Of a stretch of DNA of 64,000 bases, positions 15,335 to 24,620 are shown one piece after another; position 1 is the first letter of the stretch; every line of letters starts with the position of its first letter. Origin of the DNA: Streptomyces silvae (GTDB lineage: Bacteria > Actinomycetota > Actinomycetes > Streptomycetales > Streptomycetaceae); assembly GCF_016745505.1 (NCBI RefSeq), contig NZ_JAERUC010000081.1, positions 16,048 to 80,047 on the forward strand. The letters run 5' to 3'. The position numbers and the translations under genes are program-made. The notes beneath the pieces were generated by a model. It saw nothing but the letters and a program-made list of their open reading frames with translations. It made no database searches and was not told where the DNA came from.

Positions 15335-16138
15335 ATGCAGCAGGAAGAAGATCAGCGTCGTGAGCTGGGGGCCTTCCTTCGCAGCCGCAGAGGCCGGATC
15401 ACGCCGGAGCAGGTGGGGCTCCCCTACACCGGCCGACGCCGTACCCCGGGGCTGCGCCGGGAGGAACTCGCGCTGCTCGCGGGCATCAGCGCCACCTGGT
15501 ACACGTACCTCGAGCAGGGCCGGGACATCCGCGCCTCCGACCAGGTGCTCGGCGCCATCGCTTCGACGTTGCGGCTCGACCGTCATGAGCGGGAACACCT
15601 CTTCCGGCTCGCGGGTCACGCACCTGCGGTCCTCGCCGAGGAGGCCGAGCCGCTCGCCCCTGAGGTGGCGGCCGTCCCGCACCTGCTCCAGCCGCAGCCC
15701 GCGTACATCATCGACGGTACCTACGACGTGCTCAGCTTCAACCGGGCAGCCGGCGAGCTGTTTCCGAACCTCACCGCAGCTGCGGACCGGCCCGCGAACT
15801 TCGCCCGCTGGACGTTCCTGGAACCCGTGGCGCGGGATGTCGTCGTCGACTGGGAGACGGAGGCGCGCGGCCTGGTCGCCCGACTGCGGATGCTGGCCGG
15901 GAGGCATCCGGGCAACAGCCGGTACACGCGGCTGATCGACGAACTGAAGGCGGGCAGCACGCACATGCGCGACTGGTGGCCGGAGTACGACGTGCAGGTC
16001 CAGCACGGCGGGCGCAAACGGCTGTGCCCTCCGGGCCGGGAAGCGGCCGACTTCGTCTACACCGCATTCCACCTGGCCGAACAGCCGGAGCTGACGTTGG
16101 TCATCTACAGCGAGGAGAGCCGGTCCGTGGTCGGCTGA
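15335..16138 (+). CDS. XRE-type regulator with MmyB-like ligand domain
   Basis: 267 residues from the ATG at 15335 (GGGTGG 8 bases upstream; a GTG at 15323 is also open). The N-terminal HTH contains RTPGLRREELALLAGIS and YTYLEQGRDIRAS. From about residue 105 it has the MmyB ligand-binding domain: PAYIIDGTYDVLSFNRAA, then RDWWPEYDV and the His-containing end. Proteins of this kind bind small lipophilic ligands and usually control the divergent SDR gene, here 14343-15089. Confidence 0.88.
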   Translation: MQQEEDQRRELGAFLRSRRGRITPEQVGLPYTGRRRTPGLRREELALLAGISATWYTYLEQGRDIRASDQVLGAIASTLRLDRHEREHLFRLAGHAPAVLAEEAEPLAPEVAAVPHLLQPQPAYIIDGTYDVLSFNRAAGELFPNLTAAADRPANFARWTFLEPVARDVVVDWETEARGLVARLRMLAGRHPGNSRYTRLIDELKAGSTHMRDWWPEYDVQVQHGGRKRLCPPGREAADFVYTAFHLAEQPELTLVIYSEESRSVVG

Positions 16139-16163
16139 AGGTTGTCCCGCGCACACGGTGTCC

Positions 16164-16461
16164 TTACGGAACCGCTCGCGGGGCCGGAGCGCGAGCGGCG
16201 TCCCCATCACCAGCCGCCCGCCGATGGCCAGGCCACATGTCGTCGTACGCCGCGTCGAAGAACTGCGCCTGCGACACGCGCAGCACGGGCCCGTCGGATG
16301 TACCGCCCCTGGCTGCCTCTGTGAGGCGGGCTGACTTCAGGACGGCGTTCTTCAGCTCCGCCCGGTGCGCGGCCGACTCCTGTACTTCGAGCTGCCGAGT
16401 GCTTGTCCGTGACAGGAGGTACTGGCCGAACAGCGATCCGCCCGCGCCGAGCGCAACAATC
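16164..16461 (-). pseudogene. Fragment of a small unknown protein without a start codon
   Basis: The minus-strand frame ending at TAA (16164-16166) has protein-like composition: IVALGAGGSLFGQYLLSR, then ESAAHRAELKNAVLKSARL and RVSQAQFFDAAYDDMWPG. No usable start is present: TGA precedes it in frame, while an ATG nearby (rc of 16464-16466) is one frame off. This looks like a membrane-anchored coiled protein broken by a small indel near its start. Nothing else is supportable from 16462 to 16660. Confidence 0.35.
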
Positions 16462-16660
16462 GATCATGATTCGGTGGTCGGCGTCTGCACGGCGGCCGAT
16501 CCCGACTTCCGTGCCGCCGTCGGGACCGGTAGGAGAACTTCGTGGACCGGGCGTGCTCCCGGATAGTCATCGTGGAGACCCACGAAAGGCTTTCCCGGTA
16601 AGGCTGTTGAGGCCGGTCGTGCTCCATGCCTGGCCCTGGTGGACCATGTGCCGAGCCGTC

Positions 16661-17167
16661 TCAGGTCAGGACCATCCAGCGTCGGCCGTCCAGGAGTTCT
16701 CGCGCCGCGTCGAGGTGGCCGGCGTGGCAGGCGGTCTCAGTGATGACATGCAGCAGGACGTCTCGAAGGGTGTGCAGGTGCGGCTCGCCGAAGAGGTGGT
16801 GGGGCCACCACGCCAGGGGAGCATCCGCTGCGGTGGCACTGATGACGGTATCCGCGAGGCCGGCCTCCGTGCGGTACCGGTCGAGGATCTCGGCAGCCTG
16901 CACCTCTGGGTCCACCTGCCACGCGTCGCTTTCGGCGGCCGAGGACTCGATGACGTCCTGGTCGCCGGCTACCACCGCCCGGAACCAGAACCGCTCGACG
17001 TCGAGGGCGAGATGCTGGACGAGGCCGAGGCAGTTCCATCCTGATGGCAGCACGGGCCGGCACAGGGCATCCGTGTCGAGGCCGTCGAGGATGCCGAGTA
17101 CGTGGCGGCGTTGTCCGTGCAGGAACGACAGGAGCGACCGGATCTCGGGGTCCGGCGCGCCGGTCAC
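16661..17167 (-). CDS. DinB / DUF664 family protein
   Basis: 168 residues, the usual length of the four-helix DinB-like family. The metal-binding His triad is visible: LVQHLALD (first helix), then HVITETACHAGHLD near the C terminus with two His. Family members are metal-dependent, often thiol (mycothiol or bacillithiol) S-transferases or isomerases. Its ATG overlaps the stop of the VOC gene (17164-17167), so the two form an operon. Confidence 0.85.
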   Translation of the reverse strand: MTGAPDPEIRSLLSFLHGQRRHVLGILDGLDTDALCRPVLPSGWNCLGLVQHLALDVERFWFRAVVAGDQDVIESSAAESDAWQVDPEVQAAEILDRYRTEAGLADTVISATAADAPLAWWPHHLFGEPHLHTLRDVLLHVITETACHAGHLDAARELLDGRRWMVLT

Positions 17168-17565
17168 TTGGCGATCTCCCAGATGTGGCCGCCGGGATCA
17201 CGGAAGCTGGCGGTTCGTATGCCCCAGGGCCGGTCCATGGGGCCGTTGAGCAGGGTGACTCCGCGTGCGGCCAGTTCCTTGCACATCGCGTCCACGTCGT
17301 CCACCGGCAGGGTGAGCTGGAGACGGGAGCCGGCGTCGGCCTCGGCCACGCGGGCGGGTTCGATGACCGCGGTCGCTGCGGTGGTCCTCAACAGGTTGAT
17401 GAGGGTGTTGCCGAATTCGAAGACAGCTGAGTTGTCGTCCTCGAAGGCCACCGGCAGTCCGAAGACCTCTCGGTAGAACCGCTTCGTGGCGTCCAGATCG
17501 TCGACGAAGAGGGTGATCGCGCTGATGCCTGTGGGCCGTGAGGAAGTGTTCACCGTGTCTGTCAC
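17164..17565 (-). CDS. VOC family protein (glyoxalase/bleomycin resistance fold)
   Basis: 133 residues with two beta-alpha-beta-beta-beta modules. AITLFVDDLDATKRFYREV opens the first and QLTLPVDDVDAMCKELAARG the second. The end, FRDPGGHIWEIAK, carries the usual metal Glu. It is the first gene of a two-gene operon with the DinB-like gene, a pairing that suggests thiol-linked detoxification. The substrate is unknown. Confidence 0.85.
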   Translation of the reverse strand: MTDTVNTSSRPTGISAITLFVDDLDATKRFYREVFGLPVAFEDDNSAVFEFGNTLINLLRTTAATAVIEPARVAEADAGSRLQLTLPVDDVDAMCKELAARGVTLLNGPMDRPWGIRTASFRDPGGHIWEIAK

Positions 17566-17772
17566 AGCTACAAAGGATCTACGAGCGGGAGAGCCACGTA
17601 CAGAGGTCGGATCGAGCGATGTGTTCGGGCGGTCTGTTCGAGCTACGCGGGACGTGTCCTGGAGGGGTTCGGCACCAGGCGGCTACGGCGCCGCGTCCGC
17701 CGGCCCGGAACCGTGCCGGCTGCTCGGCATGGTTCGCCGGGTACCGAAGCGTTCGGCTCCTAGCGTGGTGGC

Positions 17773-18552
17773 ATGACCAGTCTCCACGCACTCCATCACA
17801 CCGGGTCACCGCTCCTGCTGCCCAACGCCTGGGACCATGCGTCGGCGGCGGCCCTGGCCGCGCAGGGGTTTCCTGCCATCGGCACCAGCAGTCTCGCCGT
17901 GGCCGCGGGCGCCGGGCTGCCCGACGGCATGGCGGTGACGCAGGACGAAACCCTCCGGCTGACGCGGCAGTTGGGCAACCGGGGGTTCCTGCTCTCCGTC
18001 GATGCCGAGAACGGCTTCAGCGACGACCCGGCGCAGGTCGCCGCATTCGCCGCTCGGCTGGCCGCCGCCGGTGCGGCGGGCATCAACCTGGAGGACGGCA
18101 GAGGCGACGGGACGCTCACCCCCGCAGCGGTTCACGCGGCGAAGATCGCGGCGGTCAAGGACGCCGTACCGGATCTCTTCGTCAACGCCCGCACGGACAC
18201 CCACTGGCTGCGCACCCAGCAGGACGAGACCGAGGCCCGGCTCGACGCCTACATCCGGGCGGGCGCTGACGGTGTGTTCGTCCCCGGGCTGTCCGACCCC
18301 GCCCGCATCACCGCCCTGGTGAGGTTCGTGGACGTGCCGCTGAACATCCTGTACTCGCCCTCCGGCCCCGGCGTCGCGGAACTCGGTGCGCTGGGCGTGC
18401 GGCGGGTGAGTCTGGGCTCTCTGCTCTACCGGGTCGCGCTCGGCGCGGCGCTGGATACGGCGATCGGCATCCGTTCCGGCCGGCCGGTCACCGGCAGCGT
18501 GCCTGCCTACGGCGACGTACAGGGTCTCAGCGGCGAGGGACACCGGCGCTGA
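17773..18552 (+). CDS. Isocitrate lyase / PEP mutase family protein
   Basis: 259 residues, an (alpha/beta)8 barrel of the family that cleaves or rearranges C-C and C-P bonds. Family motifs: LLLPNAWDHASA, TSSLAVAAGAGLPDG, DAENGF (metal Asp) and NLEDG (metal Glu). The KKCGH loop of true isocitrate lyases is absent, as in PEP mutase, oxaloacetate hydrolase and 2-methylisocitrate-lyase-like relatives. It stands alone between divergent and convergent genes, so the substrate cannot be deduced. Confidence 0.87.
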   Translation: MTSLHALHHTGSPLLLPNAWDHASAAALAAQGFPAIGTSSLAVAAGAGLPDGMAVTQDETLRLTRQLGNRGFLLSVDAENGFSDDPAQVAAFAARLAAAGAAGINLEDGRGDGTLTPAAVHAAKIAAVKDAVPDLFVNARTDTHWLRTQQDETEARLDAYIRAGADGVFVPGLSDPARITALVRFVDVPLNILYSPSGPGVAELGALGVRRVSLGSLLYRVALGAALDTAIGIRSGRPVTGSVPAYGDVQGLSGEGHRR

Positions 18553-18610
18553 CCACGGTGCGCACATCGCGTGTGTGGCCCCGCCGGTCGCAGGGCCGGA
18601 CCTGGCAGCG

Positions 18611-19720
18611 TCAGCCGGAGCGTTCCCCGATTGCCGAGAGGAGTTGAGGGTCGTAGCAGTCGCACGCCAGGACGGTGGCGGCTCGGGTCTTCTGCGCCGG
18701 CACCTCGATCAGTGCGGTCAGGCTGCTCGTCTGGTCCACGCTGCGCCACTGCCTGCCGCCTCCACCGAGGAGCAGATCGGTGTCCGACCCCTTGTCGTAC
18801 CGGACGGTGCCGGTGGGCGGGGCGCCTGTGGTGCGGTGTTCCTGTACGAGGGTGCAGGCGACCAGGGAGCTGCCGGTCGAGAGGCGGAAGACGGGGAGGC
18901 CGGCGCCTGTCACCCGGTAGGAGAAGGTGTGCCCGAGGCCGCTGTCCGCCCAGTCGTTGTAGAAGCGGACGAGGTCGCTGGTGAACCCGCCTTCCGCGAA
19001 GCGGTCGTCGGTGGGGCTGCCGAGCGGGGAGGTGAAGCTGAGGTAGTCGGCGTAGCTGTCGCAGACCTCGCGGTCGGCTTGCGGGGTGTCCGACAGCTGG
19101 GCCGTTCCGGAAGCAGTGCGGCGGATGTCCGGGAGCACCTTCGGCTGCACGCGTACGGCGGTGTCGTCCTTCTTGGACGGTGCCGGGGAAGGTGTCGGAG
19201 ATGCGCTCGCCGACGTCTTGGCGGGTTCTGTCACCGCCCATCCTGCGGCGTCCGCTTTCCAGGCGCCCCCTTTCTCCGCCTGGGTGAAGTAGAGGAGTGA
19301 GGAGGAGCGGTCCTTCTCGCTTCCCTTCCACTTGCTCAGTACGGCGAAGGAGCGGGGGTACGGGGCGCCCGCTTCCTCGGCGGGCATCAGGAAGCGGGGC
19401 CGGGTGAGGTGGGCAACTTCGTCCTCGGTCCCGGCCTTGCGGTGGATCTCGTACCCGGCGAGTGATTCCTTCAGCAGGACGCCCGTCTGGATCTTGCTCG
19501 CGGCTACGTCGTCGAGGGCGGCGTCCGCCGCGGCGTTCTCGCGGTCGTAGCGCGCGAAGACCTGTTTCGCGTCGTCCGTCGTGATGACGGGCTGCGGCCC
19601 GGACGACGCCCGGGGCGCCGCGCCGTCCGGGGGCGGGGTACTGCCGTCGGTGCAGCCCGTCAACAGGGCCAGTGCGATGACCAGACCGGTCGTGCCGAGC
19701 CGTGCGGTCGGGTGTTTCAC
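18611..19720 (-). CDS. Lipoprotein, function unknown
   Basis: 369 residues. The signal peptide has a hydrophobic GLVIALALL and the lipobox LTGC (Cys about 23). A Pro/Ser/Gly-rich linker follows. Residues about 45-160 and 180-355 look like two related globular halves (QVFARYDRENAAADAAL; VRFYNDWADSGLGHTFSYR), separated by a Ser/Pro/Lys linker. It is exposed outside the membrane. No enzymatic motif is recognised. It is convergent with the PEP-mutase-like gene. Confidence 0.85.
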   Translation of the reverse strand: MKHPTARLGTTGLVIALALLTGCTDGSTPPPDGAAPRASSGPQPVITTDDAKQVFARYDRENAAADAALDDVAASKIQTGVLLKESLAGYEIHRKAGTEDEVAHLTRPRFLMPAEEAGAPYPRSFAVLSKWKGSEKDRSSSLLYFTQAEKGGAWKADAAGWAVTEPAKTSASASPTPSPAPSKKDDTAVRVQPKVLPDIRRTASGTAQLSDTPQADREVCDSYADYLSFTSPLGSPTDDRFAEGGFTSDLVRFYNDWADSGLGHTFSYRVTGAGLPVFRLSTGSSLVACTLVQEHRTTGAPPTGTVRYDKGSDTDLLLGGGGRQWRSVDQTSSLTALIEVPAQKTRAATVLACDCYDPQLLSAIGERSG

Positions 19721-19862
19721 AGCTTTCGACCTCCCCCGTGCTCCGTGATCTTGTCAGCGTAGATGACGTGATCACGGAATACGCCGCTTCACGGGGAACT
19801 GGCAGTGGAGCGCTCCGTGGTGCCCGGTGCGGGGATGACGGACCGTGCGGTGAGAGACGGCG

Positions 19863-20825
19863 TCACTGTGTCAGGTCGAGCACGAGCTTGCCCCGGGTGC
19901 GGTTGGTCTCGCCCAGCCGGTGTGCGTCGGCGGCCTGTTCGAGGGGGAAGGTGCGTTCGACCTCGACACGGAGTGTGCCGGAGTCGACCAGGCGGGCGAT
20001 GGCCGCGAGGGCGGCGGCGTCCGGCTCGACCAGGAGGGGGCTGGTGCGCACGCTCTTCTGCCGGGCGGCGTCGGCGAGGGCGTCCGAGATACCGCTGGGG
20101 ATGGAGACGACCAGGCCGCCCCGGCGGGTGACCGACACCGATCGCGCGTCGGTGCCGTCCGCGGCGCCGATCAGGTCGATGACGACGTCCACATCGCCCG
20201 TGGCTTCCTCGAACCGCCGGCGGGTGTAGTCGATCGTCTCGTCCGCGCCCAGTTCCTTGAGCCAGGTGTGCCGGGGCTCCCGGGCGGTCGCGATCACCTC
20301 GGCGCCGAGGTGCTTGGCGATCTGCACCGCCAGGTGTCCCACTCCCCCGGCCGCGGCGTGCACCAGGACCCGCTGTCCGGCGGTCACGTGCGCCGTGTCG
20401 ACCAGTGCCTGCCAGGCGGTGAGTGCCGCGAGCGGCAGGGCGGTGGCCTCGACGTGGGAGAGCGAGTCGGGCTTACGGGCGAACTGGCGGGAGGGTGCCG
20501 TGACGAACTCGGCGTACGCTCCGGCCGGGCGCGGGAACCACGGCATGGCGTAGACCTCGTCGCCGGGTGCGAGTGTGGTGACCCCGAAGCCGACCTCCTC
20601 GACGACGCCTGAGACGTCCCAGCCGAGGATCAGCGGCAGTGTCTGGAGGCCGGCCATGCCGTGGCCCGCGCGGGTCTTCCAGTCCACCGGGTTGATCCCG
20701 GCGGCGTGGACGCGCACCAGGACCTCGGTCGGCAGTGGTTCGGGCCGTGCGATCCGGCCGGTGGTCAGGACGTCCGGTCCGCCGAACTCGTTGATGGTGA
20801 CGGCGCGCATCGTCCGGTCGCTCAT
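19863..20825 (-). CDS. NADP-dependent quinone oxidoreductase (MDR family)
   Basis: 320 residues from MSDRTM, chosen because GAGGA lies 5-6 bases upstream; an ATG 15 bases earlier is also possible. Features: GINPVDWKTRAGHG, GWDVSGVVEEVG, cofactor motif HAAAGGVGHLAVQIA, and the closing EQAADAHRLGETNRTRGKLV. No catalytic zinc ligands. It diverges from the GlxA-type regulator at 20955 with 129 bases between them and may be controlled by it. It is a distant paralogue of the enzyme at 4220. Confidence 0.9.
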   Translation of the reverse strand: MSDRTMRAVTINEFGGPDVLTTGRIARPEPLPTEVLVRVHAAGINPVDWKTRAGHGMAGLQTLPLILGWDVSGVVEEVGFGVTTLAPGDEVYAMPWFPRPAGAYAEFVTAPSRQFARKPDSLSHVEATALPLAALTAWQALVDTAHVTAGQRVLVHAAAGGVGHLAVQIAKHLGAEVIATAREPRHTWLKELGADETIDYTRRRFEEATGDVDVVIDLIGAADGTDARSVSVTRRGGLVVSIPSGISDALADAARQKSVRTSPLLVEPDAAALAAIARLVDSGTLRVEVERTFPLEQAADAHRLGETNRTRGKLVLDLTQ

Positions 20826-20954
20826 GTCGTCCTCGCTCATTTCCGCTTCGTACGTTCTTCGGCCCGGGCCCGCGGCCCGTGGCAGGTGTCAGCCTCGCCG
20901 ATGCCCGGGCAGGCCGTGAGTGGCCGGGCGGCCACCTGTCGTACCATTCCGGCC

Positions 20955-21935
20955 ATGCCTCATCGTGTCGCTGTTCTCGCCCTGGACGGGGTCATACCGA
21001 TGGACCTCGGGATCGCGGCCCGGGTGTTCAACGAAGCCGTCGGCCCGACCGGCGCACGGCTCTATTCCGTGACGACCTGCTCGCTGGGCGGGCTGCCGGT
21101 CCGTACGAGCGAGGGTTTCCGGATCGTCGTGGACGAGGACGAGTCGCTGCTGGGGAGTGCGGACACGGTGGTGATCGCCACCCAGGAGCCCGGGGACCAT
21201 CTGCTCACCACGGGAGAGCTGCCCGCCCGTCTCGCCGCCGCCTTCGGCCGGATCGGGCCGCGGACCCGCATCGTCAGCCTGTGCACCTCGGCGTTCCTGC
21301 TCGCGGCGGCCGGGCTGCTGGACGGGCTGCGGGCGACGACGCACTGGGCGCTCTGCGACCGGTTCACCCGGCTGTTCCCCGAGGTCGAGATCGATCCGGA
21401 CGTCCTCTTCGTCGACAACGGGCGCATCCTGACGGCTGCCGGTGGGGCGGCCGGCCTCGACCTGTTCCTTCATCTGGTCCGCAGGGACCACGGCGCGACC
21501 GTGGCCGGAGCGGCAGCCCGGCGGTGTGTGGTGGCCCCGTGGCGGGAGGGCGGGCAGGCGCAGTTCATCGAGCACCCGGTGCCGGAGGACGCCGACCGTT
21601 CCACCTCGGCCACCCGGCAGTGGGCGCTGGACCGGCTGGACGAGCCGGTCACACTGCAGGACATGGCTCGCCACGCCCATATGAGTGAGCGCACGTTCAC
21701 CCGGCGTTTCCGGGCCGAGGTGGGGACGAGCCCTCTCCGGTGGCTGGTGCAGAGCCGGCTGGCCCAGGCGCGCCGGCTGCTGGAGTCCAGCGACCTGACC
21801 GTGGCGCGGATCGCGGCCGTCTGCGGATTCGGGGACCCGGTCGTCCTGCGCAAGCACTTCCACACCCATCTCGGTCTGTCGCCGCTGGCCTACCGGCGCG
21901 CCCACTGCGCACCTGAGCCCGTCCGCTCGGGCTGA
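20955..21935 (+). CDS. GlxA-type regulator: DJ-1/PfpI domain plus AraC HTH
   Basis: 326 residues from MPHRVAVLALDG. Residues about 1-185 are a DJ-1/PfpI-like domain with the nucleophile-elbow Cys in IVSLCTSAFLLAAAGLLDG. Residues about 220-320 hold the double AraC HTH: ARHAHMSERTFTRRFRAEVG and then RIAAVCGFGDPVVLRKHF. Relatives activate or repress nearby oxidoreductase genes, so the divergent quinone reductase is the likely target. Confidence 0.9.
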   Translation: MPHRVAVLALDGVIPMDLGIAARVFNEAVGPTGARLYSVTTCSLGGLPVRTSEGFRIVVDEDESLLGSADTVVIATQEPGDHLLTTGELPARLAAAFGRIGPRTRIVSLCTSAFLLAAAGLLDGLRATTHWALCDRFTRLFPEVEIDPDVLFVDNGRILTAAGGAAGLDLFLHLVRRDHGATVAGAAARRCVVAPWREGGQAQFIEHPVPEDADRSTSATRQWALDRLDEPVTLQDMARHAHMSERTFTRRFRAEVGTSPLRWLVQSRLAQARRLLESSDLTVARIAAVCGFGDPVVLRKHFHTHLGLSPLAYRRAHCAPEPVRSG

Positions 21936-21968
21936 CGCCTGTCGAGGCCCGTTCCGTACTCTGGGGGC

Positions 21969-22874
21969 ATGCGTATGCGCCCCACTCTGAGCTGGACCCC
22001 CACGGAGGACCTGCCGCCGGCCACCATGGATCTGGAACCGGTCGCCGAGGCCCTGAGCGCCGGTGGTGTGCTGGTGCTGAGCGGGGCCGGCATCTCCACG
22101 GAGTCGGGCATTCCGGATTACCGGGGCGAGGGTGGCAGCCTCAGTCGGCACACCCCAATGACCTATCAGGACTTCACCGGCGGCGCACAGGCCCGGCGCC
22201 GTTACTGGGCGCGCAGCCATCTCGGCTGGCGTACCTTCGGCCGCGCCCGCCCCAATGCCGGGCATCGCGCGGTGGCCGCGTTCGGGCGGCACGGCCGGCT
22301 CTCGGGTGTGATCACCCAGAACGTCGACAGCCTGCACCGGACCGCCGGCAGCGAGGACGTCGTGGAACTCCACGGAAGCCTGGACCGGGTCGTCTGTCTC
22401 TCGTGCGGTGCCTTCAGTCCGCGCCGTGAGCTCGCCCGGCGGCTGGAGGAGGCCAATGCGGGGTTCAGTCCGGTGGCGGCCGGGATCAATCCGGACGGTG
22501 ACGCCGACCTCACCGACGAGCAGGTCGGGGACTTCCACGTGGTGCCCTGCACGGTCTGCGGCGGGATCCTCAAACCGGACGTGGTGTTCTTCGGCGAATC
22601 CGTGCCTCCGCAGCGGGTCGAGCACTGCCGCGCCCTGGTCCGTGAGGCGTCCTCGCTGCTGGTCCTGGGCTCCTCGCTGACCGTGATGTCCGGCCTCCGG
22701 TTCGTGCGGCAGGCGGCCGAGGCCGGGAAGCCGGTGCTGATCGTCAACCAGGACCCGACGCGGGGCGACCGTCACGCCGTCACCCGTGTCGCGCTGCCGC
22801 TGGGAGCGGCTCTCACCGCCGTGGCGGGCCGGCTGGGCGTCCCCGTCGACGAGGGGGCCGCGGGGCCCGTGTGA
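21969..22874 (+). CDS. NAD-dependent protein deacylase, Sir2 family
   Basis: 301 residues. The NAD motif is LSGAGISTESGIPDYRG. The catalytic region has ITQNVDSLH and the general-base His in ELHGSL. The zinc is held by CLSC and CTVC, 50-60 residues apart. KPDVVFFGESVP, GSSLTV and LIVNQDPT complete the Rossmann part. The longer zinc loop, with the ARRLEEANA insert, is typical of actinobacterial type II or intermediate sirtuins. It would remove acyl groups from lysines of metabolic enzymes. Confidence 0.92.
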   Translation: MRMRPTLSWTPTEDLPPATMDLEPVAEALSAGGVLVLSGAGISTESGIPDYRGEGGSLSRHTPMTYQDFTGGAQARRRYWARSHLGWRTFGRARPNAGHRAVAAFGRHGRLSGVITQNVDSLHRTAGSEDVVELHGSLDRVVCLSCGAFSPRRELARRLEEANAGFSPVAAGINPDGDADLTDEQVGDFHVVPCTVCGGILKPDVVFFGESVPPQRVEHCRALVREASSLLVLGSSLTVMSGLRFVRQAAEAGKPVLIVNQDPTRGDRHAVTRVALPLGAALTAVAGRLGVPVDEGAAGPV

Positions 22875-23097
22875 GGGGGTGGCGGTCAGGGCGAGGGGCG
22901 AAATGACCGGCTTCGGGAGTGCGCTTACTTTACTGCGCCGAAACCTCTGAAATACCTCAGATTTGTTTTCGTGAGGCCGGGTGCACTGCCAGAATCACAG
23001 GGTTCCTGATCATGCGCCTTCGAGCCATCGCCGGGTGCCTCCCCCACGGGCCCGGCCGGGACCGGTCATTTCCCCCTCACAAAGGCGAACCCCCTCC

Positions 23098-24552
23098 ATG
23101 AGTGACGGCAGCATCACAGCAGCCGGTCAGCTCGCCGACGCACCGGCGAGCTCCCCCCACGTGGACGCCGGCGACGCCGGTTACAGCAAGGACCTCAAGT
23201 CCCGCCACATCAACATGATCGCCATCGGCGGCGCCATCGGCACCGGGCTCTTCCTGGGCGCGGGCGGCCGTCTCGCCGATGCCGGGCCCTCGCTCGCCAT
23301 CGCGTACGCCGTCTGCGGTGTCTTCGCGTTCTTCGTCGTACGGGCGCTGGGTGAGCTGATCCTCTACCGTCCGTCGTCCGGCGCCTTCGTCTCGTACGCC
23401 CGTGAGTTCATGGGCGAGAAGGGCGCCTTCGCGGCCGGCTGGCTGTACTTCCTCAACTGGTCGACCACGGCCGTCGCGGACATCACGGCGGCGGCGACGT
23501 ACGCCCACTTCTGGAGCATGTTCAGCGATGTCCCGCAGTGGATCCTCGCGCTGATCGCCCTCGCGGTGGTGCTCACGGCCAATCTCATCTCGGTGAAGTA
23601 CTTCGGCGAGATGGAGTTCTGGTTCGCGATCATCAAGGTGGCGGCCCTGGTCGCCTTCATGCTGATCGGGATCTTCCTCGTCGTCACCCGGCATCAGGTG
23701 GACGGCCACACCCCGGGCCTGTCCACCGTCTCGGACACCGGCGTGTTCCCCACCGGCGCCCTTCCGATGCTGCTCGTGATCCAGGGCGTCGTCTTCGCCT
23801 ACGCCTCCGTCGAGCTGTGCGGCGTCGCCGCCGGTGAGACCGAGCACCCCGAGAAGATCATGCCGCGTGCGATCAACTCCATCATGTGGCGGGTCGGACT
23901 GTTCTACGTCGGCTCGGTGGTGCTGCTCGCGCTGCTGCTGCCCTACACCGCGTACTCCGGCGACCAGAGCCCGTTCGTTACCGTCATGGACAAGATCGGC
24001 GTACCGGGTGCGGCCGGCGTGATGAACCTGGTCGTGCTGACCGCCGCCCTGTCCAGCCTGAACTCCGGTCTGTACTCCACCGGCCGGATCCTGCGGTCCA
24101 TGGCGCTGTCGGGTTCCGCGCCCCGCTTCACCGGCCTGATGAACAAGGGGCAGGTCCCCTACGGCGGGATTCTGCTGACCGCGGGCTTCGGGGTGCTGGG
24201 CGTCGGGCTGAACTACGTCGTGCCCGGCCAGGCGTTCGAGATCGTGCTGAACTTCGCGTCGATCGGGATCCTCGGCACCTGGGGCATGATCATGCTCTGC
24301 TCCCTGGTGTTCTGGCACCGCTCGCAGAGCGGCCGGGTCACCAGGCCCGCCTACCGGCTCCCCTGGGCGCCGTACACCCAGATCGTCACGCTGGCGTTCC
24401 TCGTGGGTGTGGCGTTCCTGATGTGGTGGGGCGGCGGTGTCGGACGGACGACCGTGACGCTCCTGCCGTTGATCGCCGCGGCTCTGGTCGGTGGCTGGTT
24501 CGTCGTACGCGGCCGGGTGCGCGAGATGGCGCGGGCCAAGCAGGACGCCTGA
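23098..24552 (+). CDS. ansP: Amino acid permease, L-asparagine permease type
   Basis: 484 residues from MSDGSI, with AAAGG about 12 bases upstream. Twelve membrane helices in the APC family pattern. Helix 1 has the signature IGGAIGTGLFLGAG. QGVVFAYASVELCGVAAGE and EHPEKIMPRAINS are characteristic of AnsP-type transporters of actinomycetes. It would import L-asparagine or a related amino acid with protons. The upstream 220 bases have an AT-rich CTGAAATACCTCAG segment but no certain promoter. It ends 10 bases before a strong hairpin. Confidence 0.88.
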   Translation: MSDGSITAAGQLADAPASSPHVDAGDAGYSKDLKSRHINMIAIGGAIGTGLFLGAGGRLADAGPSLAIAYAVCGVFAFFVVRALGELILYRPSSGAFVSYAREFMGEKGAFAAGWLYFLNWSTTAVADITAAATYAHFWSMFSDVPQWILALIALAVVLTANLISVKYFGEMEFWFAIIKVAALVAFMLIGIFLVVTRHQVDGHTPGLSTVSDTGVFPTGALPMLLVIQGVVFAYASVELCGVAAGETEHPEKIMPRAINSIMWRVGLFYVGSVVLLALLLPYTAYSGDQSPFVTVMDKIGVPGAAGVMNLVVLTAALSSLNSGLYSTGRILRSMALSGSAPRFTGLMNKGQVPYGGILLTAGFGVLGVGLNYVVPGQAFEIVLNFASIGILGTWGMIMLCSLVFWHRSQSGRVTRPAYRLPWAPYTQIVTLAFLVGVAFLMWWGGGVGRTTVTLLPLIAAALVGGWFVVRGRVREMARAKQDA

Positions 24553-24562
24553 CCGGCATCAT

Positions 24563-24602
24563 CCGGATGCGCGCCGCGCGGCGTCGCGCGGCGCGCATCC
24601 GG
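24563..24602. terminator. Perfect 18-bp hairpin between convergent ansP and tap genes
   Basis: CCGGATGCGCGCCGCGCG (24563-24580) pairs with its exact complement at 24585-24602 across a GCGT tetraloop. It lacks U-runs and probably ends transcription from both sides. Confidence 0.85.
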
Positions 24603-24620
24603 TGGCTCGATCCTCGACCT

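Noticed and set aside
20889..22775. 628-codon open frame antisense to the GlxA-type and sirtuin genes
   Set aside because: It crosses two well-supported genes, and its codons follow the complementary strand.
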